Shown here: positions 16,101 through 23,955 of the stretch, one piece after another | Layout: the number at the start of each line of letters is the position of its first letter | How positions within the stretch are numbered: the stretch's first letter is position 1 | From: Deltaproteobacteria bacterium | Lineage (GTDB): Bacteria; Myxococcota_A; UBA9042; PHBI01 | DNA: 38,869 nt | Assembly (NCBI GenBank): GCA_016792665.1 | Contig: JAEUKJ010000265.1 | Coordinates: forward strand, 1 to 38,869 | Direction of reading: 5' to 3' | Program-made: the position numbers and the translations under genes | The notes under the pieces: model-generated | Database searches by the model: none | What the model was told of the DNA's origin: nothing | The model's input: the letters and a program-made list of their open reading frames with translations, nothing else

Positions 16101-16744
16101 GCCGACATCTGGTGGGGCTCGGCCGAGAGGATCGTGCGCGTGAGCATGACGAGCATCTGCGCCGCGACCGGGCCGAGGGGGCCAAGCCGCACCAGGGCGC
16201 AGTGATCCTTGATCCAGGTGTCCCAGGTCTGCGCATCGAGCGCGTCGATCCATGGCTTGCGATTGGAGGCCCAGAGCCCATCGAACCCCAGGGCGGCGAC
16301 CTGTCGCGTGATGCCTTCCATGGTCTGGATGATGCGGCGCGCGGCGGTGCTCGGGGTGTAGGTCTCTTCCGAGTGGAAGGCGAGCTCGACACGTAGGAGC
16401 CCGAAGATGTCTGCGAGGTGGTTCAGGCTGAGCGAGCCATCGGCGATGTCGTGGTGGTGGACGAGGCCCGAGCCCGGGGCAAAGGCGGTCGGGTGGAAGC
16501 GCTCGATGAGGCGGCGCATGTGGCCTTGCGTGGGCCCGAAGTAGGAGGCCCCCGACTCGAGGTGCGTGCCGTCGGGATAGTCGTGGGTCTCGATGCGCCC
16601 GCCGAGTCGGTCGGCCCCTTCGAGGACGAGCACCCGTCCTTCATCGGCGGCGGCCGGACCGAGGCGGGCGAGAAGCGTATCGGCGGCGATGAGGCCCGAG
16701 AGCCCACCGCCGACGACGATCACCTGATAGCGCTGTTGGCTCAT
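13181..16744 (-). CDS. Fusion of FAD-dependent amine oxidase and neutral ceramidase
   Basis: This encodes 1187 residues in two parts. Residues about 5-530 are a flavin amine oxidase: 'VIVVGGGLSGL' (9-19, dinucleotide binding), 'LEGADRLGGRIETHDYPDG' (41-59), and a C-terminal FAD block 'GLHLATTEAARIWGGYMEGA' (499-518). Residues about 560-1187 match neutral/alkaline ceramidase. THTHYAPG (656-663) and the His of 'FAAHGTALGS' (His805) are expected zinc ligands; 'SASGDASP' holds candidate nucleophile Ser848; 'CTLPGEPTLIAGDR' gives Glu989; 'YAGYFTTPAEY' (1021-1031) gives the last ligand. All key positions seem intact. Ceramidase cuts ceramide into sphingoid base and fatty acid; an amine oxidase could then deaminate the base, which is inference. 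No signal peptide is visible although most bacterial ceramidases are secreted. GGAGAG precedes the ATG; the upstream kinase gene ends 12 bp before it. Confidence 0.88.
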   Translation of the reverse strand: MSQQRYQVIVVGGGLSGLIAADTLLARLGPAAADEGRVLVLEGADRLGGRIETHDYPDGTHLESGASYFGPTQGHMRRLIERFHPTAFAPGSGLVHHHDIADGSLSLNHLADIFGLLRVELAFHSEETYTPSTAARRIIQTMEGITRQVAALGFDGLWASNRKPWIDALDAQTWDTWIKDHCALVRLGPLGPVAAQMLVMLTRTILSAEPHQMSALFFFWYLARCGGARDITSGVADGPDSLRFAPGYGSLIEGLATAIRDRGGVIATHTRVAALERKDGLWHVDQRFTAPHIVLAVPPQAITGRIAFVPELPRDYGILHKEMARGQGRTLKGYLRYPAAWWREYTSAHASTPVYLRNELERIGEAFGHNGTLPTSVADARNEFPSGHSGYTNGTLHDVVWTMPASWRYGDEVRNPSLLWFIVGDAYDLHRKDSAADLQRHAHNTVSHILSRSKPLEPLGPPLIKDWHATQDDYGGPSAVLGPGQLTTRGAALRKAHDGLHLATTEAARIWGGYMEGAIESGIRAAHEVLGLPEYLVAPPVSHVLPTVPAWWESPSPAELAPIGLRAGFGVAPLTLIDGKPMAGYAALGKQGKNGKEVLSARALYLESKEGAVVFCVADLMSASLALTQRVSEALFASGLKLPAQLGRRDIVIAGTHTHYAPGRFYGNAFYDAFAHQFFDLKPFNGVEWEGFDTVGFDAEQVAWLVDDLTRAIRAAIASAVPAKVGIATAQAWGAASNRSLPAHARNPEADRGAWLATLAGLDGYASAKLAPEQRAVDPRATVIAAFTDDPDATLIGSLATFAAHGTALGSTQSTFSADWIGVARTRVAQRLGVDRLALGISASGDASPLEPVAVRKLEPTPGDQGPQLATKVGLAVADALVEALSRARAAATTDAPIRVHAAPWKPTIPWGVGLGITAGAEDGRNRLWRTFGPYEGNLSRRADVHHGRKFGLDFTRKVLGVLGCDVSPYHPIYLVEIGSHLVCTLPGEPTLIAGDRIARRLQATASRFASVSILSHTGDYAGYFTTPAEYEAQHYEAAHTLYGTRTFDDLADSVAALLSAPRTVARWPEVPAAAEGGHVSAAFRNAYRTFVGKLARGALWFEDLVFFTHPGRATPASIHLEHDGATSRLTEVLSIGSDVHVARLDPTTVARLEDGLRASAVLRLGRFEHDLHALSQPLTRNASADE

Positions 16745-16756
16745 GGGTCTCTCCGG

Positions 16757-19700
16757 TCAGATGGATGCGCGGACGGGATGTGGAGTGAAGCCGGGGGCGA
16801 CCGCCGCGACCCAGCGGGCGCGGTCGATCACGGTCGCCAAGGGATCGTCGCCGCGCGGGATGCGGTGCGCGAACGAGGCGAGGAGGTCCTCGCAGGCGGC
16901 GCGCTCGAGCCCGAGCTCGGCACGGACGGCGAGGGCGTGGGCGCGCTGGAGAAGCTCGACCACGCGGGTGGGCCCGTCCTGCCGAGAGGCCAGCGCGGCC
17001 TCGAGGAGCGCGGCGCGGGCGCTCGCATAGAGGCAGTCCTCACGATGGAGGCGCTTGACGATCCGATGGACCCGCGCGAGCTCGCGGCGCGGGATGCGCG
17101 CCTGGTCGAGGAGGGCGAGGCGCAGGCGGGCCTCGAGGGTGAGGGCTTCGACGCGCGCGATCTGGATGGCCATGAGCCCGGCTCCCCTGGCGCTCGCGAC
17201 GCCAGCGAGCAGGGCGTCGAGGTGGGCGTGCTCGGGCCCCGCGTAGAGATGGGCGAGCGTGGCGAAGCGGAGGGCATGCCAGTGTTGGGACGAGAAGCCC
17301 TGCACGCGCCAACCGGAGATCGCAGACCCGAGGACCGAGGCGACGTCGCCAGGGCGATCGTCGGCGAGCAGGACGAGGCTCGAGAAGAGCTCGGTCTCGA
17401 CGGCGAGCGCGTGGTCGCCCGAGTCTTCGGCGCGGAGGCGGAGCTGCGCGATGCGCTCGCGCAGGAGGGCCAGGTCGCCGAGGTGTTGGAGGGCATAGAG
17501 TCCGGTGGTCTCGGCGACCATGCGCTCCCATGCGGCGACCGGGTGGCTCGAGGCCACGCGTGCGATGACCGCATCGAAGCCGCGCCGCGAGTCGGAGAAC
17601 GCGCCGCCGCAGAAGGCGGCCATCGACTCGGCGAGGTCGGAGAAGATCGCGGTGCGGAGATCGGGTGCCGCGACGAGCAGCTCGCGGCCGCGGGCAATGA
17701 AGCCGCGACCCTTGGTGACCGCGGCCTGTCGCCCGTCGTAGGCGAGGAGGGCGCCGAGGTAGCATAGGCCATAGGCGGCGAGGGGGCGGTCGCCAGCGCG
17801 GAGAGCAGCGCGGGTGGCGCGCAGGATGAGGACGCTACCGCGGTTGCCGTCGAAGGAGATGAGGCCGCGACCGAGCTCGAAGGCGAGGCGATCGGGCAGG
17901 GCCTCCGAGCGGACGAGCTCGAGCAGGGGCTTGGGCGCGATGCGTGTGACGCCGAGGTAGGCGCGGACCAGGGCGACCTTGGTGCCGAGATCGGATCGCG
18001 GGATCGTGACGCCCAGGCGGCGACGGAGTTCGCTCGTCACCGCGAGCCCTTCCTCGACCCGACCCGCTTGGAGGAGCAGGCTCGAGATGCGGACGCGCAG
18101 GGCGTCGGCCGCCGCGTCACTGGCGGTCTCGGCCAGGACGGCAGTGAGCGCCTCGGCCGCTTCGTGCATCCGACCCGCGGCGGCGGACGCCTCGGCCAGG
18201 CCGTCGTAGAGCTGCGCACGCACACCGGTGGCGGCGTGCTCTTCGGCGCTGAGCGCCAGGCGGAAAAGGCGGATCGCGTCTTCGAAGGCGAGGCGGTTGG
18301 CGGCCTCACGCGAGGCCGTCATGGCGTGGGCGAGGGCGGCCGCGAAGTCGCCGGCCTCGAAGAAGTGGATGGCCGCGCTCGCGATGCGTGGCGGCTCGGC
18401 GGCGAGCGCCGACTCGGCGAGGCGGTGGTGCAAGGCGCGTGTCTCGGCGGCCGGTGTCGCAGCGAGGACGGCGCGTCGGACCGCGTCGTGATAGGGCGCA
18501 AGGGTGTCGTGTGCGGGGCCGGTGCGGACGAGGCGTTGGTTCTCGAGGCGCGTCACCGCGAGCTCGAGATCGATGGGGCGGGCAGCCGCGATCGAGGCGA
18601 GCTCGGGGCGAGCCAGGGGCGCGTTCGAGAGGGCGCAGAGCGCGAGGATGAGCTGGTCGAGGGGGCTCGCGGCGCGGAGCTGTCGCTGGATGAGGGCGTC
18701 GGTGCTGATGGGGTCGGTCGGTGCGTCGGTGTGGGTGCGGGCCCAGAGCTCGATGAGGTAGGGTGAGCCGCGCGAGTGCAGGGCGACCTGCTCGGCGAGG
18801 GTGGGGCTGAGGGCCATGGCCTGGCCGAGCTCGCGCGCATCCGAGGCGCTGAGAGGGCCGAGCGGCAGGTCGAGGACCTCGTGCGCGTGGGACGCGTCCT
18901 CCCAACCCAGGAAGTCCTTGAGGAAGGTGTGCTCGGCCGGCTGGTCCTCGGCGCGGTACGAGAGGATGACCGCCAGGGGCGACGAGCCGGACTCGACCAG
19001 GACCTCGCGCAGCGCCCGGGCGCTGAGCTCGTCGCCCCACTGGAGGTCGTCCAACACCATGACGACCATGCCGACGCGCCCGAGGGATCGGACGGCGCTC
19101 GCCAGCGCGCGGAACCCGAGGCGGCGCCGCTCGCGCGAGGCCGCCGCTTCGCGCTCGCGTTCGAAGGGGTCCGGGGGGTCGTGGCGCATCACGGTCGACG
19201 CGGCGTCGACGGCCTCGTCGATGAGGATCGGGAAGATGCGGCTGCAAGCCGCGCGCTCGTCCTCGGAGAGCGAGCGCTGCCAGGATGCGCGCTCGGGCCC
19301 GAGGGTCTCGGCGAGCTTGTCGACGCACTCGTCGAGGACCCTCAGCGGGAGGTGGTCGCGGCGATGGCAGGTCCCGCTGATGACCGTGTGCCCGGGGCGA
19401 TCGCGCAGAACCCGACCGACGCGGTCGAGGAAGCGCGACTTCCCGATCCCCGATGGCCCCCGCAGGTGGATGACCACCGGGCGGCCCTTCTCCCTGGCAC
19501 GCTCGACCCCCGCCAGGACCTGCGCGACCTCGTGCTCGCGATCGATGAAGGGCCCCTCGCGGCTCGGGTCGAAGCCGTCTCGGGGTGTGGCCGGGGCGAG
19601 GTCGAAGGCCCGGCGGACGGCCGCTCCGGCGCCCCGCTCCGCCGGGTCGGGGTCCAGCAGGTCCTCGAGGAGGTGTCGCAGCGCGGCAGGGAGCGAGGCG

Positions 19701-20374
19701 GGAGGCGACACGGCGCGCTGCTTCTCGAGCACCATGGCGGACACGGTGTCGGTCCCGAAGGGAAGGGATCCGGTGAGGACCTCGTAGAGCATCGCGCCGA
19801 CGCCGTACCAGTCGCTCGCGGGCCGGGGAGACTCGCCCAGACACACCTCGGGGGCGGCGTAGATGAGGTTGCCGGCCGACGGGTTCGCGACCTCGCGCAG
19901 GCTTCGCGCATGGCCGAGGTCGACCAGGATGACGCGGCCGTCGCGCGTGCAGAGCACGTTGGCGGGCTTGAGGTCGCCGTGGACGAGCCCGAGGGAATGG
20001 AGCGCCTCCACGCCCGCGACGAGGTCGGCCATCGCCGCGCGGAGGCCGTCGAGGTCGGGTGGTGTGGAGGCGCGGAGCGCGGCGACGAGGTTCAACCCGT
20101 CGATGAGGCGCATGGTGAAGCAGGTGATCCCGTCGGCCTCGATGAGGTCCAGCGGGAAGACGACGTTGGGATGGGCCAGGCCGACCGCACGCCTGAACTC
20201 GCGCTTCAAGGAGGTGGCCGGTAGTCGGGGGTCGCTCAGGATCTTGACCGCGACCTCCTCACCGCGCTGGCTGTCGAAGGCGCGAAAGACGGTGGCCATA
20301 GCGCCGCTGCCCAAGCGGGCAAGGAGGGTCAAACGTCCAAGTCGAGCCGGGAGCTCGGGAAACAACGTGGTCAT
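16757..20374 (-). CDS. Ser/Thr protein kinase with AAA/NACHT-like ATPase and TPR-like C-terminus
   Basis: This encodes 1205 residues from the chosen ATG; an open frame extends 162 bases further but lacks kinase-like sequence. The kinase domain (about 12-265) has the glycine loop 'GSGAMATVF', VAVKIL lysine, catalytic loop 'HGDLKPANVL', DLG in place of DFG, and 'YAAPEV'. HGD instead of HRD marks it as a non-RD kinase. Then comes an ATPase domain with Walker A 'LRGPSGIGKSRF' (about 305) and 'MVMVLDDLQWGDELSA' as Walker B, the arrangement known in PknK-like and AAA_16 proteins. The last 600 residues are Ala/Leu/Arg-rich helical repeats, TPR-like. Such proteins integrate signals by phosphorylation and protein contacts. 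It lies directly upstream of, and probably co-transcribed with, the amine oxidase-ceramidase gene, whose product or product pool it may regulate. Confidence 0.9.
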   Translation of the reverse strand: MTTLFPELPARLGRLTLLARLGSGAMATVFRAFDSQRGEEVAVKILSDPRLPATSLKREFRRAVGLAHPNVVFPLDLIEADGITCFTMRLIDGLNLVAALRASTPPDLDGLRAAMADLVAGVEALHSLGLVHGDLKPANVLCTRDGRVILVDLGHARSLREVANPSAGNLIYAAPEVCLGESPRPASDWYGVGAMLYEVLTGSLPFGTDTVSAMVLEKQRAVSPPASLPAALRHLLEDLLDPDPAERGAGAAVRRAFDLAPATPRDGFDPSREGPFIDREHEVAQVLAGVERAREKGRPVVIHLRGPSGIGKSRFLDRVGRVLRDRPGHTVISGTCHRRDHLPLRVLDECVDKLAETLGPERASWQRSLSEDERAACSRIFPILIDEAVDAASTVMRHDPPDPFEREREAAASRERRRLGFRALASAVRSLGRVGMVVMVLDDLQWGDELSARALREVLVESGSSPLAVILSYRAEDQPAEHTFLKDFLGWEDASHAHEVLDLPLGPLSASDARELGQAMALSPTLAEQVALHSRGSPYLIELWARTHTDAPTDPISTDALIQRQLRAASPLDQLILALCALSNAPLARPELASIAAARPIDLELAVTRLENQRLVRTGPAHDTLAPYHDAVRRAVLAATPAAETRALHHRLAESALAAEPPRIASAAIHFFEAGDFAAALAHAMTASREAANRLAFEDAIRLFRLALSAEEHAATGVRAQLYDGLAEASAAAGRMHEAAEALTAVLAETASDAAADALRVRISSLLLQAGRVEEGLAVTSELRRRLGVTIPRSDLGTKVALVRAYLGVTRIAPKPLLELVRSEALPDRLAFELGRGLISFDGNRGSVLILRATRAALRAGDRPLAAYGLCYLGALLAYDGRQAAVTKGRGFIARGRELLVAAPDLRTAIFSDLAESMAAFCGGAFSDSRRGFDAVIARVASSHPVAAWERMVAETTGLYALQHLGDLALLRERIAQLRLRAEDSGDHALAVETELFSSLVLLADDRPGDVASVLGSAISGWRVQGFSSQHWHALRFATLAHLYAGPEHAHLDALLAGVASARGAGLMAIQIARVEALTLEARLRLALLDQARIPRRELARVHRIVKRLHREDCLYASARAALLEAALASRQDGPTRVVELLQRAHALAVRAELGLERAACEDLLASFAHRIPRGDDPLATVIDRARWVAAVAPGFTPHPVRASI

Positions 20375-20549
20375 CGGGGCCCCCGGAGGGAGGATAGAAA
20401 GTGAACGCGGAGGCTCGCATGGTAGTGCAAGGGCGAGGAGGCGAGAAGCCCTCGGCGGCAAGGCGTGGGTCGCGTCCAGGAGGCGGGCCTGGGGGAGCGG
20501 GACCACCCACTCGACAAGGTCTCTGGAGTGGGGCAACCTGCTCTTCGAG
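20375..20549. other. Divergent intergenic region between kinase operon and YbjN-like gene
   Basis: 175 bp separate the two start codons. No clear -35/-10 pair, sigma-54 site or strong inverted repeat was seen, but promoters for both directions must lie here or just inside the annotated ends. Confidence 0.4.
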
Positions 20550-21014
20550 ATGACGCGAATCCTCCAAGCCGTGACCGACTTTCTCGACGAGGACGGCTGG
20601 TCCTACGAGGTCCAACCCGGCACCGAGGGCGTGCGCGTGCGCTTCGCCTTCACGGGGAGCGAGGCGGTCCTCGACTGTTGGATCGTCTGCTACGAGGCGA
20701 CCGAGCGCGTGTGCATCGTGTCGATCCTGCCGATGGTCGTCCCCGAGCCCAAGCGCATGCCGGTCGCCGAGTATGTGACGCGTGCGAATTTCGGGATCCT
20801 GATTGGCAATTTCGAGTTCGATTTCCGCGACGGCGAGGTGCGCTTCAAGACCAGCGCCGACGTCGAGGAGACCCCGCTCACGCGCACGTTCATCAAGAAC
20901 CTCCTGGTCGCCAACCTCGGCACCGCGGACCGCTACTTCCCGGGGCTGATGAAGGTGCTCTACGCCGGGGTCGACCCGGCCGACGCCGTCGCCATCGTGC
21001 GCGAGTCCCACTGA
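20550..21014 (+). CDS. YbjN-domain protein
   Basis: This encodes 154 residues. The pattern is that of YbjN/type III chaperone-like proteins: an N-terminal helix ('TRILQAVTDFLDEDGW'), antiparallel strands ('VRVRFAFTGSEAVLDCWIVCY', 'VCIVSILPMVVPE'), the helix 'PVAEYVTRANFGILIGNFEFDF' with the family-typical N(F/Y)xLxxGxFE(F/M)D phrase, and 'GEVRFKTSADVE'. YbjN affects stress responses and motility in enteric bacteria when altered, but its biochemical role is unknown; the fold suggests a chaperone or adaptor. The upstream frame stays open with no coding look, so I start at the ATG just before the first helix; the ribosome site is weak. It is followed after 10 bp by a small membrane protein gene on the same strand. 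Confidence 0.8.
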   Translation: MTRILQAVTDFLDEDGWSYEVQPGTEGVRVRFAFTGSEAVLDCWIVCYEATERVCIVSILPMVVPEPKRMPVAEYVTRANFGILIGNFEFDFRDGEVRFKTSADVEETPLTRTFIKNLLVANLGTADRYFPGLMKVLYAGVDPADAVAIVRESH

Positions 21015-21024
21015 AACCCACCCG

Positions 21025-21693
21025 ATGAGCCCCGAGACGATCACCCTGCTCGGGCTCCTCGCCGTCGTGGCGGTGGTCGTGCTGGGCGGGCTCGGCCTCT
21101 CGGTGGCGCACCGCCGCGGCCGTGACGAGGCCAGCTTGCGCGGCTTCGGCTTCGCCAAGCGCGACGCGCAGTATGTCGGCCCGTGGGAGGGGCGCGAGCT
21201 GCAGATCGCGCTGCGCGGCCGCGAGCCGATGCAGGTCCGGGTCGCGCTCTCCGCGGCGCCGCTCCCCCACGAGACCCTGGCGCGGGCGCTGGGACGGGGC
21301 GATCTCCTGGCGCGCCTCTACCAGCTCGACGCGACGGCCGGGCGCGACGAGCTCGTGGCGCGACTGCCGGCCGGCCTCCGCGCGCGCGCCCTGCGCTTCC
21401 TCCTCGATGACGTCGCGACGCTGGCGCGCCTCTTGGATGAGGCACCGCGCGCCGAAGCGATGGCCCGCTGGTACCTCGACCTGGCGACGCACGAGGACCG
21501 GGCCGCCGCGTTCGAGGCGTTGCTGGCGGCCTTTCCCGATGCCCCCGAGACCCAGGCGGTATGCCGGTCCGAGGCCGAGGACGGCAGCGACCCGCGGGTG
21601 GCAGCCCTGGCCCGCGCGCACCTCACGGCCCAAGGGCTGGCGGAGCCAGGCGGCCCTCGGACGATCGCGCGACGCAGTTCCAAGCCCGCGTGA
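21025..21693 (+). CDS. Single-pass membrane protein of unknown function
   Basis: This encodes 222 residues that I do not recognise. Residues 6-28 form a strong transmembrane helix ('TITLLGLLAVVAVVVLGGLG') followed by a basic run HRRGR, so the rest is predicted to face the cytosol. The soluble part starts with 'FGFAKRDAQYVGPWEGRELQIAL' and 'QVRVALSA', short strands resembling a small sensor-like sheet. It continues as Ala/Leu/Arg-rich helices ('ATLARLLDEAPRAEAMARWYLDLA'). It lies 10 bp after the YbjN-like gene, so the two are probably co-transcribed. No catalytic motif is visible. Confidence 0.75.
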   Translation: MSPETITLLGLLAVVAVVVLGGLGLSVAHRRGRDEASLRGFGFAKRDAQYVGPWEGRELQIALRGREPMQVRVALSAAPLPHETLARALGRGDLLARLYQLDATAGRDELVARLPAGLRARALRFLLDDVATLARLLDEAPRAEAMARWYLDLATHEDRAAAFEALLAAFPDAPETQAVCRSEAEDGSDPRVAALARAHLTAQGLAEPGGPRTIARRSSKPA

Positions 21694-21751
21694 GACCGCC
21701 GCACTGGACGAATTTTCGTTGCCGACCTATGAAGTCCTCCACGGAGGCAGC

Positions 21752-22258
21752 GTGTTCGAAAAGGTGCTCCAGGGCGTCGCAAGGAACTTGCTCGTCAGCG
21801 GGCTCGCAGCGGGCGCGATGGGTTGCTCCGGGGGCGGCAAGCCCGGCGATACACGCGCGGTCGCCGAGTCCTTCATCACAGCGCTCGATCGCGGCGACCC
21901 CAACCGCTTCGTCGCGGTCCTCCCTCCCGAAGATCGACTCGGCACCGCCTTCGATTGCGGCCGCGCCGACACCTTGCGCGCGACCATCCAGCGCCGGCGC
22001 GAGGACGCGCGCAGCGACCTCGAGGCGCGCAAGGCCGCCGGCCTGCGCGTGAAGCTCACCGACTTCCAGCCCAGCGAGCCGAGCGAGCTCGGCGTGGGCG
22101 ACGTCTTCCATGGATGCACCGTGAAAGCGTCGGTCGGCGTGCAGCGCGCCAAGGTGACCTTTACGTTGTCGCGAGGTGGGCGCGCCGATGACGTGCAGGA
22201 GACGTGGACCTTCGTGCGCTTCGAGCCGGGTGGGCCGTGGTACTACATGAAGCTCTGA
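21752..22258 (+). CDS. Small lipoprotein of unknown function
   Basis: This encodes 168 residues starting at GTG, chosen because GGAGG lies four bases upstream and because it places a signal peptide at the N-terminus ('LLVSGLAAGAMGC', lipobox AMGC at about residue 26). After a Gly/Ser spacer the protein has 'DTRAVAESFITALDRGDPNRFVAVLPPEDRL', a SnoaL/DUF4878-like opening for a small alpha+beta fold. Strands follow ('GCTVKASVGVQRAKVTFTL', 'QETWTFVRFEPGGPWYYMKL'), and the end resembles other lipoproteins of this kind. Function is unknown. It is 58 bp after the membrane-protein gene and overlaps the start of the acetyltransferase gene. Confidence 0.75.
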   Translation: MFEKVLQGVARNLLVSGLAAGAMGCSGGGKPGDTRAVAESFITALDRGDPNRFVAVLPPEDRLGTAFDCGRADTLRATIQRRREDARSDLEARKAAGLRVKLTDFQPSEPSELGVGDVFHGCTVKASVGVQRAKVTFTLSRGGRADDVQETWTFVRFEPGGPWYYMKL

Positions 22259-22746
22259 GCCTCGCGCTGAGCCGCCTCGAGCCGATCGCGGCCACGGTTC
22301 GGCTCGTCCCCTTCGAGGGCCTCGAGGCGCGCGCGCTCTATGAGATCTTGCGGCTGCGCGCCGAGGTCTTCGTGGTCGAGCAACGCTCGATCTACGTCGA
22401 CCCCGACGGGCGCGACCTCGACGCTCTGCACCTCTCCCTCGAGCGCGACGGCAGACTCGTCGCCTACGCACGGATATTCTTGCCCGACACGGCGAACGGC
22501 GAGGCGCGCTTCGGGCGGGTCATCGTCGCGCCGAGCGTCCGCGGGCAGCACCTCGGCGAGGCGGCGGTCGCGATCGCGCTGGAGCTGCTGGCGGTCTTGG
22601 CGCCGGGCGCGCCGGTGGCCATCGCGGCGCAGGCCTACCTCGTCGGCTGGTATGGTCGCTTCGGGTTCGTCGCGCGCTCCGCGGAATATCTGGAAGACGA
22701 TATTCCGCATGTCGACATGATCCGAGAATCCCTGCTGGCATATTGA
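22204..22746 (+). CDS. ElaA-like GNAT acetyltransferase
   Basis: This encodes 180 residues from the first ATG, which overlaps the lipoprotein gene by 55 bp. A GTG at 22237 would shorten it and has a GGGTGGG stretch upstream, so the start is open. The body is a GNAT domain of the ElaA type: 'ALYEILRLRAEVFVVEQRSIY' is the family signature, followed by 'LVAYARIFLP', the acetyl-CoA loop region 'FGRVIVAPSVRGQHLGEAAVAIAL' (RGQxxG/A-like), and 'YGRFGFVARSAEYLEDDIPHVDM'. ElaA proteins are putative N-acyltransferases of unknown substrate. The gene ends 9 bp from the convergent EEP hydrolase and contains a 10-bp perfect inverted repeat near its 3' end. Confidence 0.85.
   Translation: MDLRALRAGWAVVLHEALSLALSRLEPIAATVRLVPFEGLEARALYEILRLRAEVFVVEQRSIYVDPDGRDLDALHLSLERDGRLVAYARIFLPDTANGEARFGRVIVAPSVRGQHLGEAAVAIALELLAVLAPGAPVAIAAQAYLVGWYGRFGFVARSAEYLEDDIPHVDMIRESLLAY
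22681..22708. repeat. Perfect 10-bp inverted repeat inside the elaA-like gene
   Basis: GCGGAATATC (22681-22690) pairs fully with GATATTCCGC (22699-22708) across an 8-base loop, about 40 bp before the gene end and close to the convergent neighbour. It contains the AT-rich word GAATATC/GATATTC that recurs in this half of the window. Confidence 0.7.
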
Positions 22747-22755
22747 GGCACTTCG

Positions 22756-23955
22756 TCAGCGCGCGGGTCCCGCGAGCACGGCGTCGGCCCAGATCCCATA
22801 GTGGTCGGACGCGAGGACCCCATCGACAGGGCGGTCGAAGGCGCGGCCTGCATCGGTGAGCGTGAGGCCCGGCGAGAGCATGACGTGGTCGGGGCACTGC
22901 GGGATCGAGTCGAGATAGGCCATCAATTGCAATATCGGTGATTTGTCGGCGCCGTCCGGCCAGCGATAATCGAGATCGAACGAGATATTGTCATTGCCGC
23001 CCGGGTCCCAGGTGAGCATGCCGGGCTCGCGGTCGTGGAGCGCGTTGACCATGCGCGTGACGGCGAGGAAGTCCAGGACCTGCGGGGTCTCGGGGTCGAG
23101 GTTGAAGTCGACTCCCATCAAGACCGGCGCGCCGCCGTGACGACGGCGCAGGGTGGCGAGCCAGCGCGCGAGGCGCTGGAGCTCCTTGTCGCGCACCTGG
23201 TCGTTGTCCTTGGCCATGCGCGAGAGCCAGCGCGGCGGGTCGGGGTGCTTCACGACGGCGCGGCGATGGAGCTCGGCCCAGCCGACGTGGAAGGCCTCGC
23301 GCGAGGGAAACGAATAGCTGACGTGACTCGTCACGACGATGAGGGGGCGCCCGTCGATGACGACCTTCACGGCGATGGCAAAGCGCATCGGCCCTGCGTG
23401 GAACGCGCAGATGTTGGTCACGAGGCCGATGCCCGAGAGGCGCTTGGTCCCGATCTTGCGCATGCCGAGCTCGCGGCGCGCGAGGATGGCCAGGCCTTCG
23501 CCACGACCGACCCCGGTCGGGAGGCCGAAGCTGCCGATGCGGAGGCCGCTGTTGGCGACGCGCCAGACCAGGTCATAGCCGAGGGACCGGGCGAGGTCCT
23601 TGGCGAAGCCCGGCATCGGAAGGCACTCCTGGAGCGTGATGACATCTGGCGCGCGCTCGGTGAGCTCGGCCACGAGCGCGGCGATGCGCTTCTGCTTGTG
23701 GCCCGGGGGCTCGATGGGGACGACGCGGGTCAGCGTGCGCGGCAGGCAGCCGATCCAGGTGTTGAGGTTCACGATGCGGACGATGGGACCGGCGTCGGCT
23801 CCAAAGGCCGGGGCGATGCGCTCGGTGCGCGGCGTGGACGCGCGAAACGGCGGGCCGGGTGGGGCATGGGAGTCCGCGGTCGGCGGCGCGTGGACAAAGT
23901 CGGGGTCGGAGGTCTGGGTGCGCCAGGCCTCGGGCGAGTGACGGTCATGACTCAA
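22756..23955 (-). CDS. Endonuclease/exonuclease/phosphatase (EEP)-family hydrolase
   Basis: This encodes 399 residues from a TTG start. The TTG overlaps the stop of the upstream CblC-like gene as TTGA, and GGAG lies nine bases before it, which favours this start. Domain motifs run in EEP order: 'VRIVNLNTWIG', 'DVITLQECLPMPGF' (metal-binding Glu), 'IVVTSHVSYSF' (His), 'PVLMGVDFNLDPETPQ' (DxN), 'FDLDYRW', and 'VLASDHYGIWADAVL' (SDH). This set supports a Mg-dependent phosphodiester hydrolase such as a nuclease, sphingomyelinase or phosphatase. Among these, the internal stretch 'GRGEGLAILARRELG' resembles sphingomyelinase-like members, but I would not assign a substrate. No signal peptide is evident in the first 60 Pro-rich residues. 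It is translationally coupled to the CblC-like gene. Confidence 0.82.
   Translation of the reverse strand: MSHDRHSPEAWRTQTSDPDFVHAPPTADSHAPPGPPFRASTPRTERIAPAFGADAGPIVRIVNLNTWIGCLPRTLTRVVPIEPPGHKQKRIAALVAELTERAPDVITLQECLPMPGFAKDLARSLGYDLVWRVANSGLRIGSFGLPTGVGRGEGLAILARRELGMRKIGTKRLSGIGLVTNICAFHAGPMRFAIAVKVVIDGRPLIVVTSHVSYSFPSREAFHVGWAELHRRAVVKHPDPPRWLSRMAKDNDQVRDKELQRLARWLATLRRRHGGAPVLMGVDFNLDPETPQVLDFLAVTRMVNALHDREPGMLTWDPGGNDNISFDLDYRWPDGADKSPILQLMAYLDSIPQCPDHVMLSPGLTLTDAGRAFDRPVDGVLASDHYGIWADAVLAGPAR

Noticed and set aside
13376-16396. 1006-residue + strand frame opposite the fusion gene
   Set aside because: Shadow caused by GC-rich codons; no motif, and the minus-strand fusion gene is fully supported.
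22237-22746. GTG at 22237 as the definite start of the ElaA-like gene
   Set aside because: It has a G-rich stretch upstream, but so do many places here; I kept the outer ATG and flagged the doubt.
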